Shown: positions 1-8,810 of the stretch, piece by piece
Layout: each line of letters opens with the position of its first letter
Position numbering within the stretch: the first letter of the stretch is position 1
Assembly: GCF_024970185.1 (NCBI RefSeq)
Contig: NZ_CP103965.1
Coordinates: forward strand, 3,406,001-3,470,000
Direction: 5' to 3'
Length of the DNA: 64,000 nucleotides
From: Pseudomonas sp. N3-W
GTDB lineage: Bacteria > Pseudomonadota > Gammaproteobacteria > Pseudomonadales > Pseudomonadaceae
Notes under the pieces: generated by a model
Seen by the model: the letters and a program-made list of their open reading frames with translations, nothing else
Databases searched by the model: none
What the model was told of the DNA's origin: nothing
Program-made: the position numbers and the translations under genes

Positions 1-2845
1 GATCGGACAGTGCAATCGCCCTGCCCGCACGCAGGCCCAGGGTTGACAGCACGGCGTCACGGTTGTCTTCACCGCCCTTGAGTGCAGCGCCATCGCCTTT
101 CTCGGTGAAGCTGTCGCTGTTCACATGCACGTAAGCCAAATTGGCGAATGGCTCCAGGGCCAGCGGTTGCACGTCCAGTTTGTACGCCGCTTCGGTGAAC
201 AGTTGCGCGGTGCTCGCATCGCGTTTGACTTTCTGCTTGCCGCTGACATCGCCCAATTGCAGGTCACGTTTCACATCGATACGGTTCCAGCTGTAGGCAC
301 CGCCGACGCTCAAACGCCATGCATCCATTTGATGCCCCAGGTACGCACCCAGGTGATAGCTGTCGACCGACGCCGACGAATGCGTGCCATTGCCCATGCT
401 CAACGAGCTGTCGCTATAACCAGTAACGAAACCCAGACGGGTATTTTCAGCAATCAGACCATCGACACCGGCCAGCAAGCCGCTGATGGAGCTGGTGGAA
501 CTGGCGTTGTCGTTGCCGCCATCGCTTTTGCCCCAGGAACCGAGGACTTTGACCCAGGCGTTGTTTTGGTCGTTGCCGTCGGAATTGCGCGGGGCAGCGG
601 CGTCGAACAGATCATGCTCACGCAGACGCTCACCCACGGCATCACGCACGTAACGACTGTCATTGATCAGCAGTGTGCCGATGGCCGGATGAATCTCCCC
701 GGACAGTTGCTGGAACGCTTGTTGTGCAACGGCTGCGGTGGGCGATACCAGCAGGGTTTCGTACAGCGCATTGCCGGCGCCCAATTGCTCGGCAGCAGCG
801 GCCACGGAACGCTGGTCAGGCGTCAGGCCGACATCGGCGAACGACGTTGCGTTGCGCTGCACTGCCAGTTCAATGCCGGTGGCCGAATAATCCAGCGTGC
901 CGCCGATGAACAGGTAGTTCGGCAGTACGGCCCCGAACTGGCCCTGAATGCCACCGGCTGCTTGCAGGATGTTGTACTGATGCCCCAGCAGGCTTTGCAC
1001 CTCAGTGGTGGTCAGCAAGGTCGGGCTGTTCTCCAGTGACAGGCTGACCGTCGCGCCGTCGATGATCGCCTTGCCGCCAGCGATAATCCGGTCGCTGCTG
1101 GTCGGCGACAACTCAACGGCATAGGTCGAGCCGGGTTCGAAGGTCACATCCCCCGCCACCTGCATCGTGCCGATGGAGTTGCCCGGAGCCACGGTACCAC
1201 CGCTTTTGGCCAGCAACGCGCCGATGTGGCCGTTACCGCCGAGGATGCCGCTGTCGTTGACCGTGACCGCCGACATCAGCGAACCATTGATCGCCAGTCG
1301 CCCCTGATTGACCAGGGTCGGACCGGTGTAGGTGTTGGCGCCGGTCATTACCAGGGTGCCGATGCCTTGCTTGGTCAGGCCGCCATGGCCGGAGATGTCG
1401 TTGCGCCACACGTCGAGTCCGCAGTGCACGTCGTTACACACCCGCTCGGTCGGCTTGCCGGCGTCGACAATCGCGCCGATACCCGGCAGGTCCGCGACAA
1501 ACTGGCTGGAACCGTAGGCGCCCTGAATGCGGAACTCCGCCGGAATGTCCTGCTCGGTGACCAGCATCGCCGGGCCATCAATGCCTTTGCGCAAGTTGAT
1601 CATGCCCCAGCCGTACAGCGCATCGACGCCAGGAGCGCCGAGGTCGGTGGCGGTGGTGCGCAATACGCTGGCGACCTGCGCGCCGGTCATGTACGGGAAG
1701 CGCTCCATCAGCACCGCCATGGAACCGGCCGCATGCGGCGCAGCCATCGACGTGCCGTTGTAGTTGGCGTAGCCGGTGGTCAGGTTCTCGATGCTGGTGC
1801 CGCTGATGATCGAGCTGTAGATCTTGGTGCCCGGTGCGGCCACGCAGAAACTGGCGGTGTAGCCACAGCGCGAGGAGAACGTACTGATGTTGTACAGCTG
1901 GGCGCTCGTCAGGTCGGGGTTCTGTTGCAGCGCCGCCACGGTGATCCAGTTCGGCGCGATTTCCGGTACGAAGTAGCCGAGGCCTGCAATGGCGTCAGGG
2001 TTATTGAGGTTGTAATCGTTGCCGGCAGCAAAGATGGTCACAATACCGCTGCGACCTGCTGCGATGGCGCCGTCATAGGCGCCGCCGGGCTTGGTGCCGA
2101 GCAGTGGACGGATCTGGTCGAATTGCAGTTGTGCGTCCTGCACGGTGAAGTGCGGGAACGAAGGATTGCGCCCGCCCTTGCCGAAACGGTCGGTGATGCC
2201 GATGCCCCAGCTGTTGTTGATGATCCGTGCGCCACTGGCGATCTCTGCGTCCCAACCGGCCTTGTACACCGCGCCGTCGTTGCCGCGAATGATGCCGTCT
2301 TCAGGGCCTGGGTCACCGTTGTCGGCGCTGATGATGTGCGCGCCGAAGGCCACGCCGTGCATCGGTCCGCCATCGCGGCTGCCGGCAGCGATGCCGCCGA
2401 CGTGCGTGCCGTGCGCGCCGAGCTTGCCGTCGGAACCCACCGACGGTGAGCCGTCATAGCGAAACGCATCGCCGGCTTTGACCGGGATGTACGGGTCGGT
2501 GTATTCGCGGATGCCGCTGGTGACCAGGTTGGTCACTTTGTTGGCCCCGGAAAACTCCGGGTGCGCCGCATACACCGGTTGGTCGAAAATCCCCAACTTG
2601 ATGTCTTTACCGGTGTAGCCGGCAGCGTAGGCGTATTGCGCATTGATCGCGCCGACGCCCCAGTCGGCATTGAACTCGGGGCTGCGCCAGCTGTTCGGAT
2701 CACCGATCTTGCCGTTTTCCACATAGGGTACGGCTTGGGCGGTACCCACCGTGGCCAGTGCGCAAAGCAGCGCCCGGTTGAGGGTTTTCAAAGTAAACGT
2801 GGCACCCGTTTGTGCGGGCGAATTGTTGTTGTTTTCGACTTTCAT
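1..2845 (-). CDS. prtB: PrtB-like subtilisin autotransporter (3' end beyond window)
   Basis: Serine protease autotransporter: an S8 (subtilisin) passenger exported through its own C-terminal beta-barrel. The reading frame is open to the left edge, so the last barrel strands and the stop are missing; about 948 codons are visible. An ATG at 2845 follows GGAAGG. An extended N-region (about 22 residues) precedes a hydrophobic stretch ending near GTAQA. The catalytic triad reads Asp88 (GIFDQ), His145 (HGTHVGG) and Ser365 (NGTSMAAPH); the oxyanion Asn is in AAGND. An autotransporter-associated repeat (ANTYTG...) and a linker lead into the barrel from roughly residue 660. It is the last visible gene of the aprX operon, after prtA and a REPIN. 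In P. fluorescens this position is held by prtB, followed by lipA, which is expected just outside the window (inference). The C-terminal half closely resembles PrtA while the protease domain is more divergent. Confidence 0.9.
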   Translation of the reverse strand, partial: MKVENNNNSPAQTGATFTLKTLNRALLCALATVGTAQAVPYVENGKIGDPNSWRSPEFNADWGVGAINAQYAYAAGYTGKDIKLGIFDQPVYAAHPEFSGANKVTNLVTSGIREYTDPYIPVKAGDAFRYDGSPSVGSDGKLGAHGTHVGGIAAGSRDGGPMHGVAFGAHIISADNGDPGPEDGIIRGNDGAVYKAGWDAEIASGARIINNSWGIGITDRFGKGGRNPSFPHFTVQDAQLQFDQIRPLLGTKPGGAYDGAIAAGRSGIVTIFAAGNDYNLNNPDAIAGLGYFVPEIAPNWITVAALQQNPDLTSAQLYNISTFSSRCGYTASFCVAAPGTKIYSSIISGTSIENLTTGYANYNGTSMAAPHAAGSMAVLMERFPYMTGAQVASVLRTTATDLGAPGVDALYGWGMINLRKGIDGPAMLVTEQDIPAEFRIQGAYGSSQFVADLPGIGAIVDAGKPTERVCNDVHCGLDVWRNDISGHGGLTKQGIGTLVMTGANTYTGPTLVNQGRLAINGSLMSAVTVNDSGILGGNGHIGALLAKSGGTVAPGNSIGTMQVAGDVTFEPGSTYAVELSPTSSDRIIAGGKAIIDGATVSLSLENSPTLLTTTEVQSLLGHQYNILQAAGGIQGQFGAVLPNYLFIGGTLDYSATGIELAVQRNATSFADVGLTPDQRSVAAAAEQLGAGNALYETLLVSPTAAVAQQAFQQLSGEIHPAIGTLLINDSRYVRDAVGERLREHDLFDAAAPRNSDGNDQNNAWVKVLGSWGKSDGGNDNASSTSSISGLLAGVDGLIAENTRLGFVTGYSDSSLSMGNGTHSSASVDSYHLGAYLGHQMDAWRLSVGGAYSWNRIDVKRDLQLGDVSGKQKVKRDASTAQLFTEAAYKLDVQPLALEPFANLAYVHVNSDSFTEKGDGAALKGGEDNRDAVLSTLGLRAGRAIALSD

Positions 2846-2901
2846 CCAGCGACCTTCCTTAGTTGTGTTGCCAAAATCCTTGTTGAATCTGTGCGCAATC
2901 C

Positions 2902-2993
2902 ATGTGGGAGCAAGCCTGCTCGCGAAGGCGCAGGGTCAGCCAACATCAATGTTGACTGTGAAGGCCTCTTCGCGAGCAGGCTCGCTCCCACAG
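2902..2993. repeat. REPIN: two inverted GTGGGAGC REP copies
   Basis: A GTGGGAGCAAGCCTGCTCGC copy and its inverted partner GCGAGCAGGCTCGCTCCCAC face each other about 45 bases apart, with GCGAAGG-type flanks. It lies in the prtA-prtB gap, so in the transcript it forms a long hairpin that could limit read-through or protect prtA mRNA from 3' decay (inference). Confidence 0.9.
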
Positions 2994-3008
2994 GGATTTG
3001 CTTTGCGT

Positions 3009-5975
3009 TTAAAACTGCCAATCCAGGCTCAGCCCCACGCCATGGCTCTTCTCGCGGCTGGCCAATTGGCCGTTGTAATCGAAGTTCAAGCGAATATCGC
3101 GGCTCAACGCCAGGCTGGCGCGAGCCCCGATCAGCGCGGCGTCGCGTACCAGTGGCGAGCTCTCGACGGTGAACGCCGGTCCGCCGCTGGCAAACGCCAG
3201 GTGCTGCGCTGAATCGACGCTGCTCAGGTTGTGCTGCCAGCCGAGGCTGCCGCTCAGGTCCAGCTTCTGCTGGCCGGAAATGTTCACGGTTTTCAGCGCG
3301 CGTAGGCCCAGGGTGCTGAGCACCGCATCGCGTCTGTCATCAGCACTGGTCAGCGCGGCGGCGTCGCCTTTTTCGGTGAAACCGTCGGTATCGAGGTGTA
3401 CGTAAGCCAGGTTGGCAAACGGCTCAAGGTTCAGCGGTTGCAGGTTCAGGCGATACGCCGCCTCACCGAACACCTGAGTGGTGCCGGCATCGACCTTGGC
3501 TTTCTGTTTGGCGCTGACATCGCCGTATTGCAGGTCACGCTTCACATCGGCGCGCTGCCAGCTGTAGGCCGCGCCGGTACTCAGGCGCCAGGCGCCGATC
3601 TCGTGTCCGGCATAGGCGCCCAGGTGATAACCATCGACCTGTGCCGACGAATGCGTGCCCGAGCCCATGTTGACCGAGCTGTCGCTGTAACCGACGACCA
3701 GGCCGATACGGGTTTGTTCGTCCACGGCACCATCGACACCGGCCAGCAGGCCGCCAATCGAGGTGGTGTAGCCGGCCGTGTCATTTCGGTCATCGGTTTT
3801 GCCCCAGGCACCAAGTGCCTTGACCCAGCCGTTAGTGCCCGAGCCTTGTGCCTCATGCAGACGTTCACCCACCGCATCACGCAGGTAGCGGCTGTCGTTG
3901 ATCAGCACCGAGCCCAGCGCCGGGTAGAGTTCGCCGCTGAGTTGCTGGAACGCCTGTTGCGCCGAACTTGCCGTCGGCGACAGCAGCAGGCTTTCGTACA
4001 CCGCACTGCCCGCCCCAAGGGCTTCCACGGCACCGGCCACGGCACGCTGGTTTGGCGTTTGACCGACGCTGGCGAAGGACGTGGCATTGCGTTCAATACC
4101 CAGCTGCACGCCGGTCGCGGAGTAATCGAGACTGCCGCCGATAAACAGGTAGCTGGGCAACACGGTGCCGAACTGGCCTTGAATACCGCCCGCCGCTTGC
4201 AGGATGTCGTACTGATGACCCAGCAGGCTTTGTACTTGTGTGGCGCTGAGCAAGGTCGGGCTGTTTTCCAGGGACAGGCTCACCGTGGCGCCGCTGAGGG
4301 TGGCGGTGCCGCCGGCGACAATCCGGTCGCTGCCGGTGGACGACAGTTCCACCGCATAGGTCGAGCCCGGCGCGAACGTGACGTTGCCGGCGACCTGCAA
4401 GGTGCCGATGGAATTGCCCGGTGCCACGGTGCCGCCTGCATTGGCCGTCAGTGCGCCGATGCGCCCGGAACCACCGAGGGTGCCGCTGTCATTGACGGTC
4501 ACGGCAGACGCCAGCGAGCCGTTGACGGACAGCAGACCGCCGTTGACCGTGGTTGCGCCGCGATAAGTGTTGTCGCCGGTCAGCATCAGGCGACCGGCGC
4601 CGGACTTGACCAGGCTGCCTTCATAGACGCGTGCAGCGGCGGCCGAATCGCGCGCCATGCCGACAGCGTAGTCGGTTTGATCCTGTTGACTGGCGCCGGC
4701 CGCAATACCGTTCTGCCAGCCTTTGCTGACCAGCGTCTGTTGCCAGGCGCTGTGCTCGGCGGCGTCTTCACTCTGGCGCTGGAGCAAGGCCTTGTCACTG
4801 AGGCCGTTGCTCCAGACATCGCTCTGCCCTGCTCCGAGATTGGCGTCAAACGCGCCGAGCAATTGCCCCGGCCCGCGCATCGCCCGGTCAAGGTTGGCCA
4901 CACCCCAACCGACATTGGTGTTCGGTGCGCTGGTGATCGAGCCATCGAGCTGAGTCGCGGTGGTCAGCAGCACCTGCAGCGCCTGCTGGTTGTTCATGTA
5001 CGGGTAGCGTTCCATCACCAGCGCCAGCGCGCCGGTGGCATGGGGCGCGGACATGGAGGTGCCGGACTTGATCGCATAATCGCCGCCAGGGATGGTGCTG
5101 TCGATCTTCGCCCCCGGCGTGGCAATGCACCAGTATTTGGCGAGGCCGCACTGGTTGTAGCGTTGCTGATTGCTCTGATCCAGCCCCGAGACGGCCATCC
5201 AGTGGCCTTCGAGTTCCGGCTGAAAATACGGCAGCGCCGAGCGCACGCTGGCGTTGGGGTAACCGGTGTTGCCGGCGCTGAACACGTTGATCACGCCACG
5301 ACGTGAAGACACGTCAGCGGCGGCATCCAGCCAGGTGCCCTTGTTGAAGTGCTGGGCGTAGGCGGCGTGTAAATCGTCGAGGGTGCGATAACTGACGTCC
5401 GGCGGCTGGCTGCCCCAACTGTTGTTGATCGCCCGCACACCCGCGTCCGCCAAGGCGTTGTAGGCCGCAGAGAAATACCGCGGGTCGGGGTTGGGGCCGA
5501 ACAGGAAACTGTCGTTCTTGTTGGTGTTGGCCACATAGACTTGCGCGTTGAACGCCACGCCGTGGGTGCCGACGCCATCGCGAGACGCACCGATGGTGCC
5601 AGTGACGTGGGTGCCGTGGGAGTCGTTGTTGGGGTTGAGCGTGCCGTTGACGTTGAACGGCGTGCCATCGACGTAAGTGCCGCGGGTCATGACCGCGTGA
5701 TAACGCGCGGGGTCGAATTCGGGGTGGCTGGAATCGAAGCCGGAATCGAGCTCGCCGATTTTCACGCCTTTACCGGTGATCCCGGTGGCGTAGGCCTGAT
5801 CAGCCTGCATACGAGCCAGGCCCCAGTCGCGCTGGAACTCGGCGGAGCGCCAACTGGCAGGATCGCCGGGTTTGCCGGCTTCCTGATACTGGGCCTGGGC
5901 CGCTGCCGGGATGGCAGAAACCATGAGCAGCAGCGTGCCGACCAATATCGGCTTGATTTTAACGTCCTTGTTCAT
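3009..5975 (-). CDS. prtA: PrtA-like subtilisin autotransporter
   Basis: 988-residue serine protease autotransporter that should be secreted across the outer membrane by its own barrel. A signal peptide covers residues 1-27 (hydrophobic LVGTLLLMVSAIPAAA, cleavage after AQA). The S8 triad is Asp77 (GELDSG), His120 (HGTHVTG) and Ser307 (SGTSMSAPH), with oxyanion Asn236 (SAGNTG). An autotransporter-associated repeat (DNTYRGATTVNGG) and a beta-helical stalk occupy about 465-640. The barrel domain covers about 715-988 and ends in Trp-Gln-Phe, the terminal aromatic expected for BAM recognition. It lies 118 bases after aprF, with a REP hairpin in the gap, in the order known from the P. fluorescens aprX-lipA operon. 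The Shine-Dalgarno before the ATG is weak. PrtB is its tandem paralogue. Confidence 0.93.
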   Translation of the reverse strand: MNKDVKIKPILVGTLLLMVSAIPAAAQAQYQEAGKPGDPASWRSAEFQRDWGLARMQADQAYATGITGKGVKIGELDSGFDSSHPEFDPARYHAVMTRGTYVDGTPFNVNGTLNPNNDSHGTHVTGTIGASRDGVGTHGVAFNAQVYVANTNKNDSFLFGPNPDPRYFSAAYNALADAGVRAINNSWGSQPPDVSYRTLDDLHAAYAQHFNKGTWLDAAADVSSRRGVINVFSAGNTGYPNASVRSALPYFQPELEGHWMAVSGLDQSNQQRYNQCGLAKYWCIATPGAKIDSTIPGGDYAIKSGTSMSAPHATGALALVMERYPYMNNQQALQVLLTTATQLDGSITSAPNTNVGWGVANLDRAMRGPGQLLGAFDANLGAGQSDVWSNGLSDKALLQRQSEDAAEHSAWQQTLVSKGWQNGIAAGASQQDQTDYAVGMARDSAAAARVYEGSLVKSGAGRLMLTGDNTYRGATTVNGGLLSVNGSLASAVTVNDSGTLGGSGRIGALTANAGGTVAPGNSIGTLQVAGNVTFAPGSTYAVELSSTGSDRIVAGGTATLSGATVSLSLENSPTLLSATQVQSLLGHQYDILQAAGGIQGQFGTVLPSYLFIGGSLDYSATGVQLGIERNATSFASVGQTPNQRAVAGAVEALGAGSAVYESLLLSPTASSAQQAFQQLSGELYPALGSVLINDSRYLRDAVGERLHEAQGSGTNGWVKALGAWGKTDDRNDTAGYTTSIGGLLAGVDGAVDEQTRIGLVVGYSDSSVNMGSGTHSSAQVDGYHLGAYAGHEIGAWRLSTGAAYSWQRADVKRDLQYGDVSAKQKAKVDAGTTQVFGEAAYRLNLQPLNLEPFANLAYVHLDTDGFTEKGDAAALTSADDRRDAVLSTLGLRALKTVNISGQQKLDLSGSLGWQHNLSSVDSAQHLAFASGGPAFTVESSPLVRDAALIGARASLALSRDIRLNFDYNGQLASREKSHGVGLSLDWQF

Positions 5976-6056
5976 GACTACTCGCTTTGTTTGGCGTTTT
6001 TAGAGTTGTAGTCCCCGGCTCCCGGGGTGGTGGTATCTCACGTTGTCGCTATTCCC

Positions 6057-6084
6057 CCTGTGGGAGCGGGCTTGCTCCCACAGG
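6057..6084. repeat. Single REP hairpin between aprF and prtA
   Basis: CCTGTGGGAGC and GCTCCCACAGG form a perfect 11-bp inverted repeat around GGGCTT. It is an intercistronic palindrome of the same family as the REPINs elsewhere in the window. It has no T-run, so it is not a typical intrinsic terminator. Confidence 0.9.
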
Positions 6085-6093
6085 TATTGCGTA

Positions 6094-7446
6094 TTACCTG
6101 CTTTTCGGGCCCTGGCCGAAGGCCTCGTCCACTTTGGCCAGGTCCTGCTCGTTCAAGGTCCCCGCGTAGTAATGCAACTTGGTCCAGGCCATCAAATAGT
6201 CATAGCGGGCCTGGGCCAGATCGCGACGTGTGGTGTACAGCTGCTGCTCGGCGTTCAACGCATCAAGGTTGACCCGCTCACCGCCGAGAATGCTTTGCTT
6301 GGTCGAGATCACCAGCGCCTCGGCGGACGTCAGGGCTTTCTGATAGGCCCGCAGTTTGTTCACCCCCGACAGGCAGGCACTGAACTGGCGGCGCAACTGA
6401 ATCAGCGTCTCGCGGGTCTTGCCATCCAGATCGTACTCGGCCTGTTCCATGTTGCTGCTGGCCTGACGGACCGAGGCCGACACGCCACCACCGGCATACA
6501 ACGGCACGTTGACTTCGATACCGATGGTGTTGGTGTCGTAGCGCTGGTTATAGGTATTGCCGCTTTCCGACTCGTTCTGTCGAATCGAAGCGTAGGCGTT
6601 GACCCTGGGCAAGTGCCCGGCGCGGTTGCGTTCGACTTCATAGCGCGCCACTTCCACGGCCTGGCGCTGGGACGCCAGGTTCGGGTTGTTGGCCACGGCC
6701 ATCTCGTGCCAGGTGTCGTAATTGGCCGGTTGCAGGGTGAAGGTCTGGAATTGCGCGTCCAGCGGTGCCAGGTCGCCAATGTTGACGGCTGGCACGCCAA
6801 TCAGCGCGCCCAGTTCCCGCAGCGCTGCATCCTGTTCGTCACGGGCCTCGATTTCCTCGGCGGTGGCCAATTCATAACGCGACTCGGCCTCAAGGATGTC
6901 GGTGCGCGTGCCCTCGCCCTGACGGAACATGTGCTCGTTCTGCTGGAACTGCTGCTCGAAGGCCTTCTTCTTGGCCTGCGCGATGTCGATCTGGTCCTGG
7001 GCGAACAGCGCCTTGGTGTAGTTTTCCAGCACCCGGACCAGCAACTCCTGGCTCTTGCCGCGAAAAGCCTCGTCGGCAAACAGCGACTGAGCCACGCCCT
7101 TGCGATACGCCGCATAAGCCTCGTAGTCGATCAAGGGCTGTTGCAGGCTCAAGGTCGAACCGTAACTGTTGTAGTTGCGGTCTTCAGTGAAGTTGGGTCG
7201 CCCCTCATTCATTTGAGTGACCTTGGAAGTGTTACGCCCCTTGTTGTAGGTGTAACCCAGTTTCGGCAGCAGCCCGGCGCGGCCGATGATGCGGTTTTCA
7301 AGGCCGGCATCGCGTTCCTTGATGGCGCCGAGGAACACCGGGTCGTTGCGCAAAGCCTGTTCGTAAATATCAAACGGCCCCATGGCCATCACGCTGTTGC
7401 ACGTCAGCAACGTCAGGGTCGCTGCGAGCATGGAGAGCTTATTCAT
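6094..7446 (-). CDS. aprF: AprF: TolC-family outer-membrane channel of type I secretion
   Basis: Outer-membrane efflux protein that forms the exit duct of the AprDEF type I exporter for AprX. The start is placed at ATG 7446 (MNKLSML), giving 450 residues: TAAGGATG lies 11 bases upstream, and a clean signal peptide (LAATLTLLTCNSVMA) follows. An upstream ATG at 7458 overlaps that ribosome-binding site and is less likely. The protein shows the duplicated alpha-barrel/beta-strand pattern of the TolC family, including NVPLYAGGGVSASVRQA and a long coiled hairpin around QQFQQNEHMFRQGEGTR. It follows aprE with almost no gap, so the two are co-transcribed. Confidence 0.95.
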   Translation of the reverse strand: MNKLSMLAATLTLLTCNSVMAMGPFDIYEQALRNDPVFLGAIKERDAGLENRIIGRAGLLPKLGYTYNKGRNTSKVTQMNEGRPNFTEDRNYNSYGSTLSLQQPLIDYEAYAAYRKGVAQSLFADEAFRGKSQELLVRVLENYTKALFAQDQIDIAQAKKKAFEQQFQQNEHMFRQGEGTRTDILEAESRYELATAEEIEARDEQDAALRELGALIGVPAVNIGDLAPLDAQFQTFTLQPANYDTWHEMAVANNPNLASQRQAVEVARYEVERNRAGHLPRVNAYASIRQNESESGNTYNQRYDTNTIGIEVNVPLYAGGGVSASVRQASSNMEQAEYDLDGKTRETLIQLRRQFSACLSGVNKLRAYQKALTSAEALVISTKQSILGGERVNLDALNAEQQLYTTRRDLAQARYDYLMAWTKLHYYAGTLNEQDLAKVDEAFGQGPKSR

Positions 7447-7460
7447 ACAACCGAACATCC

Positions 7461-8810
7461 TTATTCCTCGGTCAACGCGGAGCCTGCCCGGTCGAGCAGC
7501 GGTTTGAACAGATAGTTGAGGAGTGAACGTTCACCGGTGCGCACAAACATTTCCGCCGGCATGCCAGGCTTGATCACCAGCCCGTGCAGTTTTTCCATGG
7601 CCTGGTCGCTGACACTGCTGCGCAGGACGTAGTACGGCGCACCGGTTTTCTCGTCGATCATCTGGTCGGCGGAGATCAGGCTGACTTCACCCGGCACCCG
7701 TGGCGTGCGGCTCTGGTTGAACGCGGTGAACAGAATATCCACCGGCAAGTGCGTGCCGACCTTGTCGATCAGGTTGACCGGCAGGTGCCCCTCCACTTCC
7801 AGCCGAGTGCCTTGCGGCACGATCTCCAGCAGGGTTTCGCCCTGACGGACCACGGCGCCTTCGGTATGAACACCGAGGTTGACGGCAATACCGTCGGCAG
7901 TGGCAATGATCTCGCGGTGTTGCAAGTCGAACCCGGCGGAAGTCAGTTGCTCCTTGAGGGTCACGCTCTTGAGCTGCGCGTCGGCCAGTTGCGTGCGGAC
8001 TTCCTTCTGGTACTCCTCGATGTGCTGTTGCAGCTTGAGTTTCGCTTCGAGGATGCCCTGCTCCACCCGACCGCTTTCACCGGTGTTCTCAGCCAGTTGC
8101 TGCTGCACTTGCGACAGCTGACGCTGGTATTCCATCAGCCGGTTGCGCGGGATGTAGCCGTTGTCGGCCAAGGGTTGCAGGTTGCTCAATTGCTGTTGCA
8201 ACGAGCTGGCCTGGGCGGTCAGGTCGGTGCGCGCACGACGCATGCCGGCCAGTTGCGAACTGGCGCCTTCGATGTTGGCGCGCAGGCCACCCTGTTCGCG
8301 GTAATACGCTTCGCGGCGGCTGCTGAACAGCTGCCGCTGACCTTCCATGACCAGTGCCAGTCGTGGGTCGGCATGGCTGCTCAGTTCGGCGGGGAACGTC
8401 ACCTCTTTGAGGTTGTCGCGTTCGCTCTGCAACCGGGCCAGGCTGGCCCAGGCCATGCGGTATTGCGCCTGCAACGAATCGACATCGGCAGCGGCCTGGG
8501 TCGGGTCGAGCTGGAACAACGGCTGACCCTGCTTCACCGCCTCGCCTTCGCGCACCAGAATGCGGCTGACCACACCGTTGCTCATCGACTGTACGGCTTT
8601 GCGTTTACCGGAGACGACGACGGTGCCTTGCACCGGAATGCCTTGATCCAGCGGTGCCAGGCTGGCCCAGGTAAAAAAGCTGCCGGCGCCGACGATGGCC
8701 AGGATCCAGCCCATACGGGCGAAGTATTTCGCATCTCGTTCAGGACGCTCGGCAACGTAATCGTGTTCCATGGACGCTTCGTTTTGCGTGTTCATACGTG
8801 CGCTGCTCAT
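7461..8810 (-). CDS. aprE: AprE: HlyD-type membrane fusion protein
   Basis: Periplasmic adaptor (449 residues) linking the inner-membrane ABC protein AprD to the outer-membrane channel AprF. One N-terminal membrane segment lies at about 33-50 (ILAIVGAGSFFTWASLAPL). A lipoyl/biotinyl-like half follows (QGTVVVSGKRKAVQ... ILVREGEAVKQGQPLFQLD), then a long coiled-coil hairpin at about 110-280. The beta-barrel closes with the typical PGMPAEMFVRTGERSLLNYL C-terminus. The ATG overlaps the aprD stop by four bases (ATGA), which indicates translational coupling. Confidence 0.96.
   Translation of the reverse strand: MSSARMNTQNEASMEHDYVAERPERDAKYFARMGWILAIVGAGSFFTWASLAPLDQGIPVQGTVVVSGKRKAVQSMSNGVVSRILVREGEAVKQGQPLFQLDPTQAAADVDSLQAQYRMAWASLARLQSERDNLKEVTFPAELSSHADPRLALVMEGQRQLFSSRREAYYREQGGLRANIEGASSQLAGMRRARTDLTAQASSLQQQLSNLQPLADNGYIPRNRLMEYQRQLSQVQQQLAENTGESGRVEQGILEAKLKLQQHIEEYQKEVRTQLADAQLKSVTLKEQLTSAGFDLQHREIIATADGIAVNLGVHTEGAVVRQGETLLEIVPQGTRLEVEGHLPVNLIDKVGTHLPVDILFTAFNQSRTPRVPGEVSLISADQMIDEKTGAPYYVLRSSVSDQAMEKLHGLVIKPGMPAEMFVRTGERSLLNYLFKPLLDRAGSALTEE

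Noticed and set aside
3396..5306. 636-codon open frame antisense to prtA
   Set aside because: Composition is that of a shadow frame; the minus strand has a complete protease triad and autotransporter barrel.
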